This document shows positions 13,001 through 24,649 of a stretch of 64,000 nt of DNA, one piece after another (within the stretch, counting starts at the first letter, position 1; the number at the start of each line of letters is the position of its first letter). The position numbers and the translations under genes were made by a program. The DNA is taken from positions 423,584,305 through 423,648,304 of the forward strand of contig NC_073692.1 of NCBI RefSeq assembly GCF_029784155.1. Reading direction: 5' to 3'. The notes beneath the pieces are model-generated. The model was not told where the DNA came from. It did not search any database and saw only the letters and a program-made list of their open reading frames with translations. The DNA is from Uranotaenia lowii (taxonomy: Eukaryota; Arthropoda; Insecta; Diptera; Culicidae).

Positions 13001-13704
13001 AATAAATTTGTTTAAATGTTTGCTTCATAAAATTAATCATCATGTTGATTAATCATCATGTTGATCATACATAAACTTGAAGTTAAGATGATCGATAGCA
13101 AATCTATTCACCTTAAATAGGCAGAAAAGAGATTTAAAATTTTTGTTTTGAATTTGGGATATTTGAATTTCAGTAGAAGTACTTATTTTATTTTTTCAAA
13201 ATTTCATATTTCATATACCTAAAAAACTGAACTACTGAGACTTTTTTTTCAATTTCATTTTCGGATTCAGCGCTCGATTTCACAATAAAAATATTGGTCA
13301 GTAAATCAAATTAGCGATATTTTTTTTTCATTTTGTATACTTGTATTATTATTCTAGCTTCCGATATTCTAGTTGTTGTAAAAAATTAAAAAATTTTACT
13401 AAACGTGGGAAAAATATTTCATATCCAAAAAATAATGACTAATTCGTGAGTTATTTCCAAAATAAAGAATAAAAGGAAACGTCAGGAAAACTCATTTCCT
13501 TCCATTGATGCTAAGATGCTGGAATTTGGGATCTAAGAAAGGTTACTTCGTAAAACTAGAATTCATTATTTGGTAAAACACTCAGTAACAGAATTTAGAA
13601 AATAGGTTTTAATTCAATAACAGAAAGCTTCGAAAATAAAATGAATTAGTCTCAAGGAAAATGTGAACCAAGATCCAAAACAAAGATACAAATTTAAAAC
13701 CAAA
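10058..13704. other. Gene-free AT-rich stretch with decayed dispersed repeats
   Basis: No coding exon is recognised, including on the minus strand just after the gap, where upstream esterase exons would be expected. 10058-10340 is GC-richer and unexplained. 11580-12250 is rich in AATTC, GAATT and AAATT words. 12540-12720 resembles a dispersed repeat containing the palindrome GTTTGAGTCTCAAAC. A direct duplication of a 17-bp TTAATCATCATGTTGA-like word lies at about 13035-13067. Confidence 0.55.
10445..10595 (+). repeat. Decayed dispersed repeat with GCCCGG words
   Basis: This stretch has clustered GCCCGG, CCCGGAT and TTGCCCGG words and ends in GGATTTATTCCCTTTATTTGG. The same words and order recur at 63840-63915 (GCCCGGATTTTGCC ... 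TTCACTTTATTTTGC) and, more diverged, at 16830-17195, 35190-35310 and 39900-40010. It appears to be a diverged repeat family. No coding capacity or termini are recognised. Confidence 0.5.
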
Positions 13705-15783
13705 TCTATATATATAAAAAGCAATTATCTGTATGTTTGTTTGTTTGTTTGTTTGTTTGTCCTCTATAGACTCAGCCGTCTTAAGAGCTAGAGATCTGAA
13801 ATTTGGCATGGATGCTCATTAGGACCAGGAATGATGAAAAATGTTATAGATTTTTGGATGACCCCTTCTAAAGGGGGTCGTCCATACAAGCCAAATATTG
13901 TTTTCGCGTTATTGACGTTATTTTCCGTCGGATTGTGATGAAAATTTCCACATGAGTGTTTTGAGAGACGAGCAATCGATTACAGTTATCAAATTTAGGG
14001 TCAGGGGTCGGCCAAAGGGGTCGTCCATATCCACTGATTAATGTTTTTGGGATATTGGCTTTATTTTACATTGGGTTGTGTTGAAAATTTGCACATGAGT
14101 GTTTTGAGAGACGAACAATCGATTACAGTTATCAAATTTAGGGTCAGGGGTCGGCCAAAGGGGTCGTCCATATCCACTGATTAATGTTTTTGGGATATTG
14201 GCTTTATTTTACATCGGATTGTGTTGAAAATTTGCACATGAGTGTTTTAAGAGACGAACAGTCGATTACAGTTATCAAATTTAGGGTCAAGGGTCGGCCA
14301 AAGGGGTCGTCCATATCCACTGATTAATGTTTTTGCGATATTGGCTTTATTTTACATCGGACTGTGATAAAAATTTCCACATGAGTGTATTGAGAGACGA
14401 GCAATCGATTAGAGTTATCAAATTAAGGGTCAGGAGTCGGCCAAAGGGGTCGTCCATATTCACTGTTTATTGTTTTTGCGATATTGGCGTTATTATACAC
14501 CGGATTGTGATGAAAATTTGCACATGAGTGTTTTGAGAGACGAGCAATCGATTACAGTTATCAAATTTAGGGTCAGGGGTCGGCCAAAGGGGTCGTCCAT
14601 ATCCACTGATTAATGTTTTTGCGATATTGGCTTTATTTTACATCGGATTGTGATGAAAATTTGCACATGAGTGTTTTGAGAGACGAGCAATCGATTACAG
14701 TTATCAAATTTAGGGTCAGGGGTCGGTCAAAGGGGTCGTCCATATCCACTGATTAATGTTTTTGGGATATTGGCTTTATTTTACATTGGGTTGTGTTGAA
14801 AATTAGCACATGAGTGTTTTGAGGGACGAGCAATCGATTACAAGTTTCAAATTGCGGATCAGAAGTCGGCTGGAGGAGTCGTCCATACCCAACTTTAATG
14901 TTATTGCGATTTTGACGTTATTCTACATTGGATTGAGATGAAAATTTCCTCATAGGAGTTTTGAGGGACGCTATTTTGCTTTCAGGTTTCATATCTTGAC
15001 TCAGGGGTCGGCAAATGGGGTTATTATCTGTTCACTGTTTTTTCGATATTCTCTTGATAGAATAGATTAGATATAGAGATAGAGATAAAATAGCATAGAA
15101 TTGTAATGAACTGTAATGAAAATTGACACATGGGAGTTTAACAGAAAAGATAACTGATTTCAGGAGTCAAGTTTTGAATCGTGGTAAAAAAAAGGCCGTT
15201 CATGTTAGTTGCTCATTGTTTTAGGGTTATAAACTATGAGCAATTGACTCCAGGTAGCATGTTCCGTGTCAAGGGTCGGCGAAAGGGGCGTCTATATTAT
15301 CTGTTCACTGTTTTCAAGTTCCTGACGTTATTGAACATATAATTTGAAAAGAAAAAATGGCACAAGTGAGTTTTGAGGAACGTAAAATTGGTTTCAATCA
15401 TCGAATTTCGGGCCATGGAACAGAAAAATAGGGTTTTATTGAAAGTTCAGTGTTTTGTGCAATAATTTTGTTGGAGGCAGGTAATTGATACCAATTTAAG
15501 TGTGAAGGTCAAGCAGAATCGTGCACATAAACAAATAGTACATGTATCTGCCATAATGTCTAGATTTTGCAATCGATCGAGAAGAAAACACTCTCACATA
15601 AATTTAATTAAAAGCCAATCAACTGTTTAATTTGAATTTCAAGTAATAGTTATAGTAGCGACATTAAACACTGTTGAGTTTTTTCCCCAAAATAGTCGGA
15701 AGAATGTTTCTAATTCATTTTCTAAACTCATTTTGACGTACCAAGGATTTAAAGCGAAACGAAGTTCGTACGGGATCAGCTAG
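13705..15783 (+). mobile_element. Non-autonomous Helitron A (2.08 kb)
   Basis: The element begins TCTATATATATAAAAAGCAA and ends GGGATCAGCTAG, lying between A (13704) and T (15784). This is the Helitron signature of 5'-TC, 3'-CTAG and insertion at an AT dinucleotide without target duplication. A short palindrome, ACGAAGTTCGT, lies just before the 3' end. The 5' part carries a GTTT microsatellite (13737-13760) and the interior a 143-bp tandem repeat. There is no Rep/helicase coding sequence, so mobilisation would need an autonomous partner. The same subfamily occurs inverted at 30337-31838. Confidence 0.85.
13925..14870 (+). repeat. 143-bp tandem repeat inside Helitron A
   Basis: The landmark GGGTCAGGGGTCGG occurs at 13998, 14141, 14284, 14427, 14570 and 14713, a constant spacing of 143 bp, followed by one or two degenerate units to about 15010. 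Each unit also carries CACATGAGTGTTTTGAGAG and GGGGTCGTCCATA. The related Helitron at 30337-31838 has only two clear units plus degenerate ones. Confidence 0.93.
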
Positions 15784-16241
15784 TATTTGATAATATGTAC
15801 CTACTACTAAACAATGATTTACACTCATATGTTACAAATCATGAAAAATGTTTAAGATTTGCGAAAAAAAGTTTTCATTTCATGTCCAATTTTTTTAAAA
15901 CATCACAATATAAATTGTTTAAATGAATCAACGCTAAAAAATATTTATGTTACATATCCCTTAAGACAGATTTTCAAAATTGATAAGAAATAGCAGCAAA
16001 ATTCGTAATAAAATACTAATTTCGAGTTTAATTTCTTATTCTATCACCATCAAACCAGAAATTTAAATCGTTTTTTATTGCGAAGAATTTAAATTCGAAA
16101 AGTTAAAAAAGAATCGTTTTACTTCAGGAACACAAAAGTTCAGCTTTTCTTTTGAAATCATTTTGAAACGAACTCACATTTTGATAAATGTTATAAAATC
16201 TAAATTGAAAAGATAAATATTTAATTAAAATATTTAAGCCG
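15784..16241. other. AT-rich intergenic spacer, nothing recognised
   Basis: AT-rich sequence with no ORF, repeat or RNA gene that I can support. Confidence 0.5.
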
Positions 16242-16376
16242 CCGACCGAAGCCTAGAGGATATCATTCAAGTCTTCTAAGTCAGATGTCATTAGATCGAA
16301 TCTTGGTCACGGCATATAGAGTTCTCATTCTGTGGGCTGATGGTATTAGCATTAGTAAGATACTTGCCTAGGGTTA
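16242..16376 (+). mobile_element. tRNA-derived SINE
   Basis: The sequence starts with a 7-nt arm GCCGACC and has a near-perfect A box (AAGCCTAGAGG, 16249-16259) and a B box (GATCGAATC, 16294-16302) at tRNA-like spacing. It then has GGTCACGGC, which can re-pair with the 5' arm, giving a tRNA-like fold with a preserved acceptor stem. A non-tRNA body (CATTCTGTGGGCTGATGG) follows to about 16376. No terminal simple repeat or target duplication was identified. Confidence 0.65.
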
Positions 16377-16490
16377 CCATACGTACTCTTTTAAGAGTAC
16401 ATGTACTCTTTTTCGATCGAGAAACGGGCGAACTCTTCGTTTGAGAAATTTTACCTAATGTACTCTTTTTTTGATAAAAGCCATTCAACG
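16377..16490. repeat. Short palindromic repeat with TACTCTTTT words
   Basis: Immediately after the SINE is GTACTCTTTTAAGAGTAC, an 18-bp near-palindrome, followed by further TGTACTCTTTTT copies at about 16400 and 16460. It looks like a decayed MITE-like or dispersed repeat; ends are not defined. Confidence 0.4.
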
Positions 16491-18376
16491 AGAAAAATGA
16501 ACTTGTTTGCTTCAGTATTATATTCAGTATTCAGAATCTTATACAAGAAATACAACTTCAATACAATTAGCTTTCCGAAATATCCCGTATTCATGAGGGC
16601 ATTTTTGGAGAGTAATTTACAGTGTAAGCAAGCGCCTTCAAGTTAGCAATAAACCCCCGAACAGTTATCAAAGAGCACAAAATCAACATACTCAGATGCT
16701 TCGTAGCGCACAAATTTAGCATCGTTTAGCATATCGTTTGTTTAAAATCTGTTTTCATTAGCTGAAAAAGCAATTATGAGAAAATTCATAACAATCATAT
16801 GAGTCATGCCTAAGCTTTCCTGAAAATATTCTATGCATATTCGGCAGGGAAATTCGGGCATTGGATTTTAAAATTTTCAATCAAAAACCAGGCAAAATTC
16901 GGGCATATCTGACCAAAATCCAGGCTTTTCTCGTGAAATTCAAGAGAAAAAGTGAATTGAGTCACATCAGCGGTATTCAATTCAATTTTAACATTTCCTT
17001 AAAATGTTCGCACGTGTATTTAGATGAAATAAGCTAAAAAAAAAGTCATAAATTATTTAACACTTTTTCGTATGGTTTTAATTTTGCTTAGATTTTGGAT
17101 AAAATCTGGGCATTTTTCCTCAATATCTGGGTAACTCGGACGAGCCGTTCATTTTATTGTTTTTCTATGTAAAAAATCAGGCTATCTGGAGTGCCTTATC
17201 TCACATATTACTCTCAACAAATTGATGGCAATTGAATGAATTTAAACAATTCTGTTTTATTTTCATTTCATTAAGTTTTCCTTACTCGTTTGGAACTTGT
17301 TCATTGTACTCTTCATAGCATTGCGATATATAGTATCCCTAATTAGCCATCATATCCATAAAAGATGTACGCCTAAGAGTTAAGAAAACTAGATCTCTCC
17401 AAAGAATCATGAAGTTTGACTGAGATTCTTTATTTGTGTGTTCTTTTTTTTTAAATGATGATTTAATAATGAGAAAAAATATATAATATGTAAATTTTCT
17501 CATAAAAATTGAAAAAATATAAATTAGATGTATAATAGAATCTCGAAACTTCAATCATGAAAGCTGTTGTTTGAATACACTGCAAATAGTTATGTACCAT
17601 GTATGTAAATATGGTAAACGAATTTTTTAAGAAAACTTTCAAATGATTTTGGAGAAAAAAAAAGGTGATTACACATTTCAACAAAACATTCTTTGGCGCA
17701 CTTTTCTTAGGGTTAATCAAAAAACGCACAACAGTTTTTAGGATCCTCTGTAAACGAAGAATATAATATTTTCGCTTTCAGCTTTCGCTAAAAATAAATT
17801 TAAAGAAAACTACCTTATTACTTATAACGATAGAACGATGGCTCCGGATGTACACTACAATTAACATTTCTTCGAATATAATTAAAGTTGGTAAAAGGGA
17901 AAAGGAATAAATAAAAAAAAAACGAATATCTGTCAAACGAAAAACTATACACTGATCCACATTTAATACGATGGAAGTTCAAAAGATCGTATTCCACGGT
18001 AATAAGCCGATGATAGTAACAAAACCGAACTACATTTTTTTTATTGAGTTTTGTGTAGGCCTACCTAATTAAATTTGACAGAAATATTACGGAAACAGTC
18101 CGAACACTGTCCATATTCACCCCATTTTACAGAATACCAATCCAGTTCCATGAGCATAAATTATGATTTACCGTCTTCTAACATAAAACATTATTTTTGT
18201 GGCTCAACAAAGTTTGCCGGGTCAGCAAGTTTAGTATAACAGATGTCCGCTCTTGTGCATATAGTTTGGGGCAATTCAATATGGGAGAAAGTGAGTATTC
18301 CCCTTAATATGCGAGTTCAGCCTGCCTCTCCTCTATAACTACTTTCATCGCTAATACTTCGGTGCAGGCACTTCTG
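16491..18376. other. Gene-free stretch with decayed repeats
   Basis: 16830-17195 contains clustered TTCGGGCA, CCAGGCAAAATTCGGGCA and TCTGGGCA words, like the dispersed GCCCGG family elsewhere in the window. 18205-18222 reads TTTGCCGGGTCAGC then AAGT, similar to a Helitron 3' end but with CAAG in place of CTAG. No coding sequence is recognised. Confidence 0.45.

Positions 18377-18436
<60 letters not shown>
18377..18436 (+). repeat. Poly(A) tract of 60 bp
   Basis: Sixty uninterrupted A residues directly follow a 25-bp motif (18352-18376, ending GCAGGCACTTCTG) that recurs at 24625-24649. Such a long pure tract suggests a recent retroposon tail or slippage. Confidence 0.95.
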
Positions 18437-18439
<3 letters not shown>

Positions 18440-19295
18440 CGCGTTGACTCAAGTGCAACGCACGCGTTTTTTCAGCGCTCTTAAAATTTTATTAAATTTA
18501 TTGTTTTTCAAGTGAAAATAAAGACGGGATTTGAGGAAAACATTACCATAGGATAGCCTCGAGTGATCATCACAAGATGATATTAAAAGAGGCGGTAAAA
18601 CACGAGGATATTTCGTTTTAAAGTGCTTTTGATTTTGCATAGATTCGGCCGAGGCGTCCAATACTTCAGTTTTGTGATTATTCTTCGATAGCTCTAGTTT
18701 CTCTAGCTAAATGCTAGTTTGTTTCGGTCTGAAGGCTTATGGTTTACACCTAGTTGGGTGTTAGAAAATAAGTGTCGATCTGTGAGATTTAAGGAAGTTA
18801 GTGATCAGAAAATAATTGAACAAGGAGTGTGTTCTTCAATTGTGTACGAAGCCAAATGATGGGAAACTATGGGAAAATGAAAATTGCTTGTTTTTTTGTC
18901 TCCACGTGTTTTGCGTTTGAATGGTGGGGGACTACTTTGATTGTTAAGTGGATGAATGTGATTTTGAAAAAGAAGTTTGGAATACTTAGTACAGCGAATA
19001 CTTAACAGAACGGAAAAAGAAGCACTCACGGAAAAGCGTAGTGCGGGTAAATTTAGGGGACTAGGCTTGTTTTTCACATGTTGCAGCTACCAAAGTTCAC
19101 AAGGTCGTATCAGAAGTGGATTCAAACTCGTTCAAACTTGTGTAAACGTAAGTGAAATATTGGTTCCCACGTATTCCAAGATTATCGGTACAAACGCAGA
19201 TTGCTGTTGACATCGTTGAATGATCCGCTACAAGTGGAAACAGACTTCCTCTTCTACAATTGGTGAGTTCGTTCCATGATATTTCTTATTTATGA
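18437..19295. other. Spacer, no gene recognised
   Basis: Moderate AT content, with short ORFs on both strands that overlap one another and match nothing I recognise. No repeat boundaries seen. Confidence 0.45.
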
Positions 19296-19718
19296 CTAGC
19301 TGACCCGTTGTGCTTTGCTACACCTTCCGGAAATAAATGTAATTTGTAAAAATTTATTAAAATTTAGATTTTAGAGAGCATTGTTTTAAATCAAACCTCA
19401 TCATACTTCAGAACCAACAACTTTGAAATAAGAGCTGCAGCTGCAGTTCTGAATAGCAATTTAAAGATGGTATATATTATTTACTGATCTCTAAACTCGT
19501 TTTTCAAGATCTGAAATTTGTACTCTGTACCCAAAAAAACCTTTTTAAATATCGTCCCTTCTTTGAAAAGCTCTTTATCTTAAATTTACATGAGAGCTCT
19601 CCCATCTTTTTCAATTTTGTCCCCCACTGCTTGGAGAAGGTAGTCAAATTTAACCGGCTCGATACCCAAACAGCACTTATCATGGTAATGAAAAATATAT
19701 TAAATTAGTTATGTATTA

Positions 19719-22193
19719 CACGGTGTGCCAAAATACGTTATTAATAATAAAAAATGACCACCAAAACGGCACTCGACATTCGAAAGATATAGTATTCAGG
19801 CTTCTATCCTGAAAATTTGAAAATGTTTCATCGGGCTTTTTTGAAATTAGAGCGATTTTAAATTTAAAGTCAATTTCCATTAGATTTCCAATGGGGTTCT
19901 TCGACCTTATGTTCTATGACCATGGATTTTTCTGAATACACATATTTTATGACAATCACCCAGTTCAATGACTTTATAGAAAATTTTATGCCCGACAACT
20001 TTGTGGAAGACTGGAAAAAGATTTGAGTTGATCCTGAAAAGTAATTGGCAATTTTCTAAAACTTTATTAGACTGATTGAAATTTTTCCATGTTTCTTAAG
20101 TTTTTTTTTAATTCCGCTTCACTAAAAAGCGAATATCTTTTCAGGAGTAGTTTGAATCGTTTTTGAGTCTACAATAAAATTGTTTGGGATAGAATTTTCA
20201 GCACAAGTGTGTATGTAACAGTAAATCTATGGGTAATAGTCATCATAGGAGCTCACAGTTCTTTGAGACCAACTGCTCATGTATCTGCCCAGAATGTGTT
20301 CGAAATGAAAGTTGACAACAACTTAAGCTTGAGGATAACTCTTAGTACTACACGAAACTTCCGTAAATGGGTATAAATTTTGAGCCTTATCTTAAAGAAA
20401 AGTTAGGCTCATATAACCGGCAATTAAAGGATTTCTTCGAAATCAAGAAGTTGGGTGATATGGGAGGAAACGAAAGCGTCAAAGAAGTAGTATACTGCGT
20501 CGATGTTAAAGAAATATGACTAATGAAAAACTAATTTTTAAATTTGGAATGGACGGTGGAGGTCTTTTAAAATTACTTAGTCGGTGATTTCACTGGGACA
20601 GCAGTCCAAAGCTGAACGTTACAAGGATGGCGGTGTTCTAAGGTTTTTTAGAAATAGTGATGAACATTAGGCTTATAGTATAATAACGTCAAATTATTTA
20701 ATCAACTATTAGGCTTTTGATTCTTGCTCTTGCCCCAAAACTGGAAGAAAAATATGAGAATATTGCTAAAATTTGGAACGCGCTACAGTTGCAAGACATT
20801 GATGGATATGTTGCAGGAGATTTAAAAGTCATAAATATTATTGCGATGTCAGTAGCCAATATTTGATGACACGTAACGAAAACTTGAGGACTTTGGGGAC
20901 AATCAAGAAAAACGCACAGCTATGGAAAGAAGCCAACTGTAAATCTTCTAAGAGATTTTCATGCTGTGTTCCCGAGCCACTCTTCAAAGGATCTGACGAT
21001 CAGCTAATATTAACTGCTGCTCCCCCACTGTCTTTGCACTTAACTCTCGGAATCGTGAATGCATTGTTTAAGGCAGTTGCAGAAACGAATCCAGAGCTAG
21101 CAGAATTGTGGACTGCAAAGGCAGGAGTGAGGCATCTCCAACAAACGTTTGGTTTCACAGGGAAAGCTTGCCATAATCTAATGGATTCCTCAGATGAGCT
21201 TGAAGGTCATTTTGATGTGCAAGAACATTTAAAGGTAAGTAAAATAGATAAATAAAAAAAACACTTAAACCTGTAAAAATACCGATATCGCAGGCACTGA
21301 ATCTGTTCCAGGAGATTTACAAGGCATGCTTTAAGGAAAACTTAGATTCCGAGTACACATCATTCATTGATGAGTTTTCTACAGTGTGGAAAATCTTAAA
21401 CTGCCAAAATCTTCCAAATTCCACATTCTACGATTCCATGTTAAGGATTTTTGCTAATACACCTGAAAATCGCTGGATGTATTCGGAGAGCAAGCCTCGG
21501 AGACTTTTCATCATGATTTTTCAGAAACGTGGAAACGATATCAATCCCCCGATGCATCGAAGTTGTACTATGATCATCTCTTAAATGCTGTAGTGGACAG
21601 TGGTTATCTGTGTTGATTTTTAATTTTAAATAAAAAATACCGTTTATTTTTATTGTTGAATCCAAGAAGGTAATCAAAAATGACTATTTTAAAGCCAATT
21701 TTACGCTATTCACCTTGTTCGACTAAGCACATTTTAAGCACGAAAAAAATGGTTGAAGACCCAAAAACGTTTCAAACTACGCCTGGAAAGATATTCGCTT
21801 TTTAGTGAAGCAGAATTGAAAAAAAAACTTAAACATGGAAAAATTTCAATTTTAAGAAAATTGCCAATTACTTTTCAGGATCAACTCAAATCTTTTTCCA
21901 GTCTTCCACAAAGTTGTCGGGCATAAAATTTTCTATAAAGTCATTGAACTGGGTGATTGTCATAAAATATGTGTATTCAGAAAAATCCATGGTCATAGAA
22001 CATAAGGTCGAAGAACCCCATTGGAAATCTAATGGAAATTGACTTTAAATTTAAAATCGCTCTAATTTCAAAAAAGCCCGATGAAACATTTCCAAATTTT
22101 CAGGATAGAAGCCTGAATACTATATCTTTCGAATGTCGAGTGCCGTTTTGGTGGTCATTTTTTATTTTTAATAACGTATTTTGGCACACCGTG
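19719..22193 (+). mobile_element. DNA transposon with about 440-bp TIRs, unassigned superfamily
   Basis: A 2475-bp element begins CACGGTGTGCCAAAATACG and ends with the exact reverse complement. The terminal inverted repeats run about 440 bp (19719-20173 and about 21755-22193) with only scattered mismatches. A 4-bp ATTA flanks both ends and may be the target duplication. The interior carries a degenerate transposase with introns (20367-21616). It lies inside Helitron B, so it inserted later. The long TIRs and the protein do not let me assign it to P, hAT, Transib, piggyBac or Tc1/mariner. Confidence 0.88.
20367..21616 (+). pseudogene. Broken transposase of a rarely annotated family, with introns
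   Basis: Coding segments in order: 20367 onward, MGINFEPYLKEKLGSYNRQLKDFFEIKK, ending at a stop; a stretch reading KLIFKFGMDGGG, then YKDGGVLRFF; a likely acceptor near 20709; then LLILALAPKLEEKYENI and YVAGDLKVINII. After a frameshift near 20855 it reads NLRTLGTIKKN, EPLFKGSDD and PPLSLHLTLGIVNALF, up to HLK. A clean intron follows (GTAAGT at 21236 to CAG before GCACTG near 21292), then ALNLFQEIYKACFKENLDS. A last frameshift near 21475 leads to FGEQASETFHHDF, SETWKRYQ and TGA at 21614-21616. DGG, GDLK..N, PP.HL.LG.VN and SEQA.E..H.DF are landmarks I remember from uncharacterised proteins of cnidarians and arthropods that look like RNase-H-type transposases. At least two frameshifts and one stop make it inactive. 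The exon and intron structure is inferred. Confidence 0.7.
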
Positions 22194-23760
22194 ATTAAAT
22201 ACAGTGCAAATTTCTTTTTTTTTAAATAAATTTACTACGGTAAACATATAAATATTTAAAAAAATATCAGTTGCATCACTAAATAAGTTCTCAGCGTTTT
22301 TTTTTATTTTTTCTTTGAAAGTCAAATTTTCAAAAATTTAGTTAAAAACAAATTTCTAAGTTTACATTTGTCCCGCATATTGGGGCAAGTGTCAATGCAA
22401 AGCTTATTTACAGATGCGTCAGAGTAATGGCTTTAAAATGGATTTAATACGAATTCCTGTTTTTTTGTTTTATCAAGTTTCACTGATACCTCTGCAGTAT
22501 TCCTGCAATATAAATGTATGTTTGTTACTCCACTTTTAACGAATGCTGTTCAAAGGGAATGACCTTCATTTACAAAGACATTTAAGAATTTTCAATATCC
22601 GCTGCAGTTTCAACATTCGGAATACCCCTTCTGGTCTTTCCAACATATTGAATCATTTTGAAGATGAATTTCTTAAAAGTTCGACGTTTGCCCTTGCCCC
22701 ACCGTGTAAGTTGACAGAGAGAAATATTGTTTTTAACACTTTAAGGGTAAACTAAAAATTTCTTTTAAAAATTTTGCGTCCAGCTGAATATCGGTTCTAA
22801 AGTCTCGCTTTTCAAAAACGGAGAGGATTAAAAGTCTCTTTTATGCAGCCATGTAACACAAAAACACTTTTCATGTTAAGTACGTACTTGAATTGGTATG
22901 TAAGCAAAAAGTACAATGGTTTTTTCAGAATTATTTAAAATAAAAAGCTCCCATTTTCATTTCTAAATTCGTTTCAGTTGTGTATTTGGGCCGAAGTAAC
23001 AATTTCTAGAAGAAAACCTAATTTTTAATTTTTTTTTTTTAACAGTAAAAGTTGAACGTTTGAACATGTTCTAATGTTCCTTGAATGAAAAGTCGAATGC
23101 TACCTACATTAACACGAACTAAATATGGAAGTATTTTAGCAAATCTTTCAATTGGTTTTGATTCGATTAATAAAATACCAATCCGTGTCACATCTAGGCG
23201 TCATTTATTACCACGTGCTGTGTACAGATCAAATAAGCAAGAAAAAAACACATCTAGGTTGCATATCGCCCCACGTGTTTGAGAAACAGGCGCCTTATTG
23301 TTAAATTTTCCAGCAATCAATGAACAGTGTGCTTTGGTTACCATCCTCTTGCGACGACGTTTGCTCGCCCATGGAGACAAAAAACAAACCCCTCAAAGAA
23401 AATATGCTTGGTTGAGAAATACGCGCCAAAATATTCCTACTGATCAGTATGCTATGCCTGGGTTACTATCCTTTTGCGACGTTGGCCGCGACGCCTCGAC
23501 CATAGAGACGAAAAACAAACCGCCCAAAGGAAAAAAAAATCTCAAGAAAATGGATGTCATGACTTTAATTTGTTTCGAAAAACTACAAATTTTGTATGGA
23601 AGCCCCCCTTCCCTTAAGTCGGATGGAGTTTTGACTACTACAGAAACCATCCCCGGCCTCAAAAACCCTCAGATGCCAATTTTGACGATGATCGGTTCAG
23701 TAGTTTCCGAGTCTATAGGGAACAGACAGACAGACAAACATTCATTTTTATATATATAGA

Positions 23761-24574
23761 TTACTGAACTGATGTTGAAATCCGGAAAATTGTACCTTGG
23801 AATTCTCAAGTGACTAAGAAATTAGGAAATTCTTATAATTGATTTTTTAGGAGACGTGAGTTGATCCCACATTTTGTGGAGAAGACAGGGGAGTTTTTTT
23901 ATTGCATCTTACTCTCAGCTAAAGAAGTACAATGTCGGAAACATGATCAGGTTTCATGTAGTTCATGTTGGCCAAATACTGTATAAGTCATGGATGTATG
24001 GCTACAATCACCAACTTTTAATTTTGTTTCGATGTTGAAACTTACACATTTATTGCGCAAAATCTTTTGAAAGAGTTCATTTCAAAAGATTTTGTGGTAG
24101 TACTAATTTTTTCTCTGTTCTTTCGATATTTGTTTTCAAGAGCGAGTATCGGCGCTATATCCAAGGTCAATGACCAGAGATGATGGTGTACAAAAATCCG
24201 AAACATTTGGTTTGACTAAATAAAGATTCAGTACATGATTTGATACATTTACGAAGAACCAATTGATTCAATTTATACCGCAATGTTTTGGATTTCTGTG
24301 CAGAAAAACCTCATTTCCATCCAAAGAAGGACGAACTCACAAGGGTCACCATCAAGAAGCACAGTAAAGTTTAGCAAATGTGCTTCCAACGTGAACTTTT
24401 TCAACACTTGATAAACATGGAAACGTATGGTACTGTTGTCCACGTTTCTTCCTCCCTGTGTACCAGTTGTCTCTGCGTCCAATACTGCACAGTGGGCCCG
24501 GCCGAGTTAAGATGAGTAGTAAATGTACTTTTACTACTCACCGGGATGCTGACAAGATCTGGCTGTGTATGTAT
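23761..24574. other. Spacer, no gene recognised
   Basis: AT-rich, with a GC-richer patch at 24430-24560 (GGGCCCGGCCGAG, GGGATGCTGACAAGATCTGG) that may be the body of a decayed retroposon adjoining the CATAAG repeat. Confidence 0.4.
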
Positions 24575-24628
24575 CATAAGCATAAGCATAAGCATAAGCA
24601 TAAGCATAAGCATAAGCATAAGCATAAT
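24575..24628 (+). repeat. (CATAAG)n hexanucleotide microsatellite
   Basis: About nine perfect copies of CATAAG (minus strand CTTATG). It abuts the 25-bp motif at 24625-24649. Read on the minus strand, the motif is followed by (TGCTTA)n, as in retroposons with short tandem 3' tails. Confidence 0.95.
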
Positions 24629-24649
24629 ACTTCGGTGCAGGCACTTCTG

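Larger units (their letters stand above)
19296..23760 (-). mobile_element. Helitron B, split by a nested DNA transposon
   Basis: On the minus strand the 5' end is TCTATATATATAAAAATGAA (from 23760), followed by TGTTTGTCTGTCTGTCTG. The 3' end is CAACGGGTCAGCTAG (to 19296). It lies between A and T on that strand, as expected for a Helitron. Its own length is about 2 kb once the 2475-bp insertion at 19719-22193 is removed. The 5' part (23085-23700) holds imperfect repeats of about 122 bp containing TCCTTTTGCGACG and GAGACAAAAAACAAACC words. No Rep/helicase is seen. That both ends belong to one insertion is an inference from orientation and spacing. Confidence 0.75.

Noticed and set aside
18190..18225. 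Another Helitron 3' end (GCCGGGTCAGC)
   Set aside because: CTAG is replaced by CAAG and no matching 5' TC end was found upstream.
23298..23759. 153-codon plus-strand ORF
   Set aside because: It lies antisense in the 5' terminal repeat region of Helitron B and has no protein resemblance.
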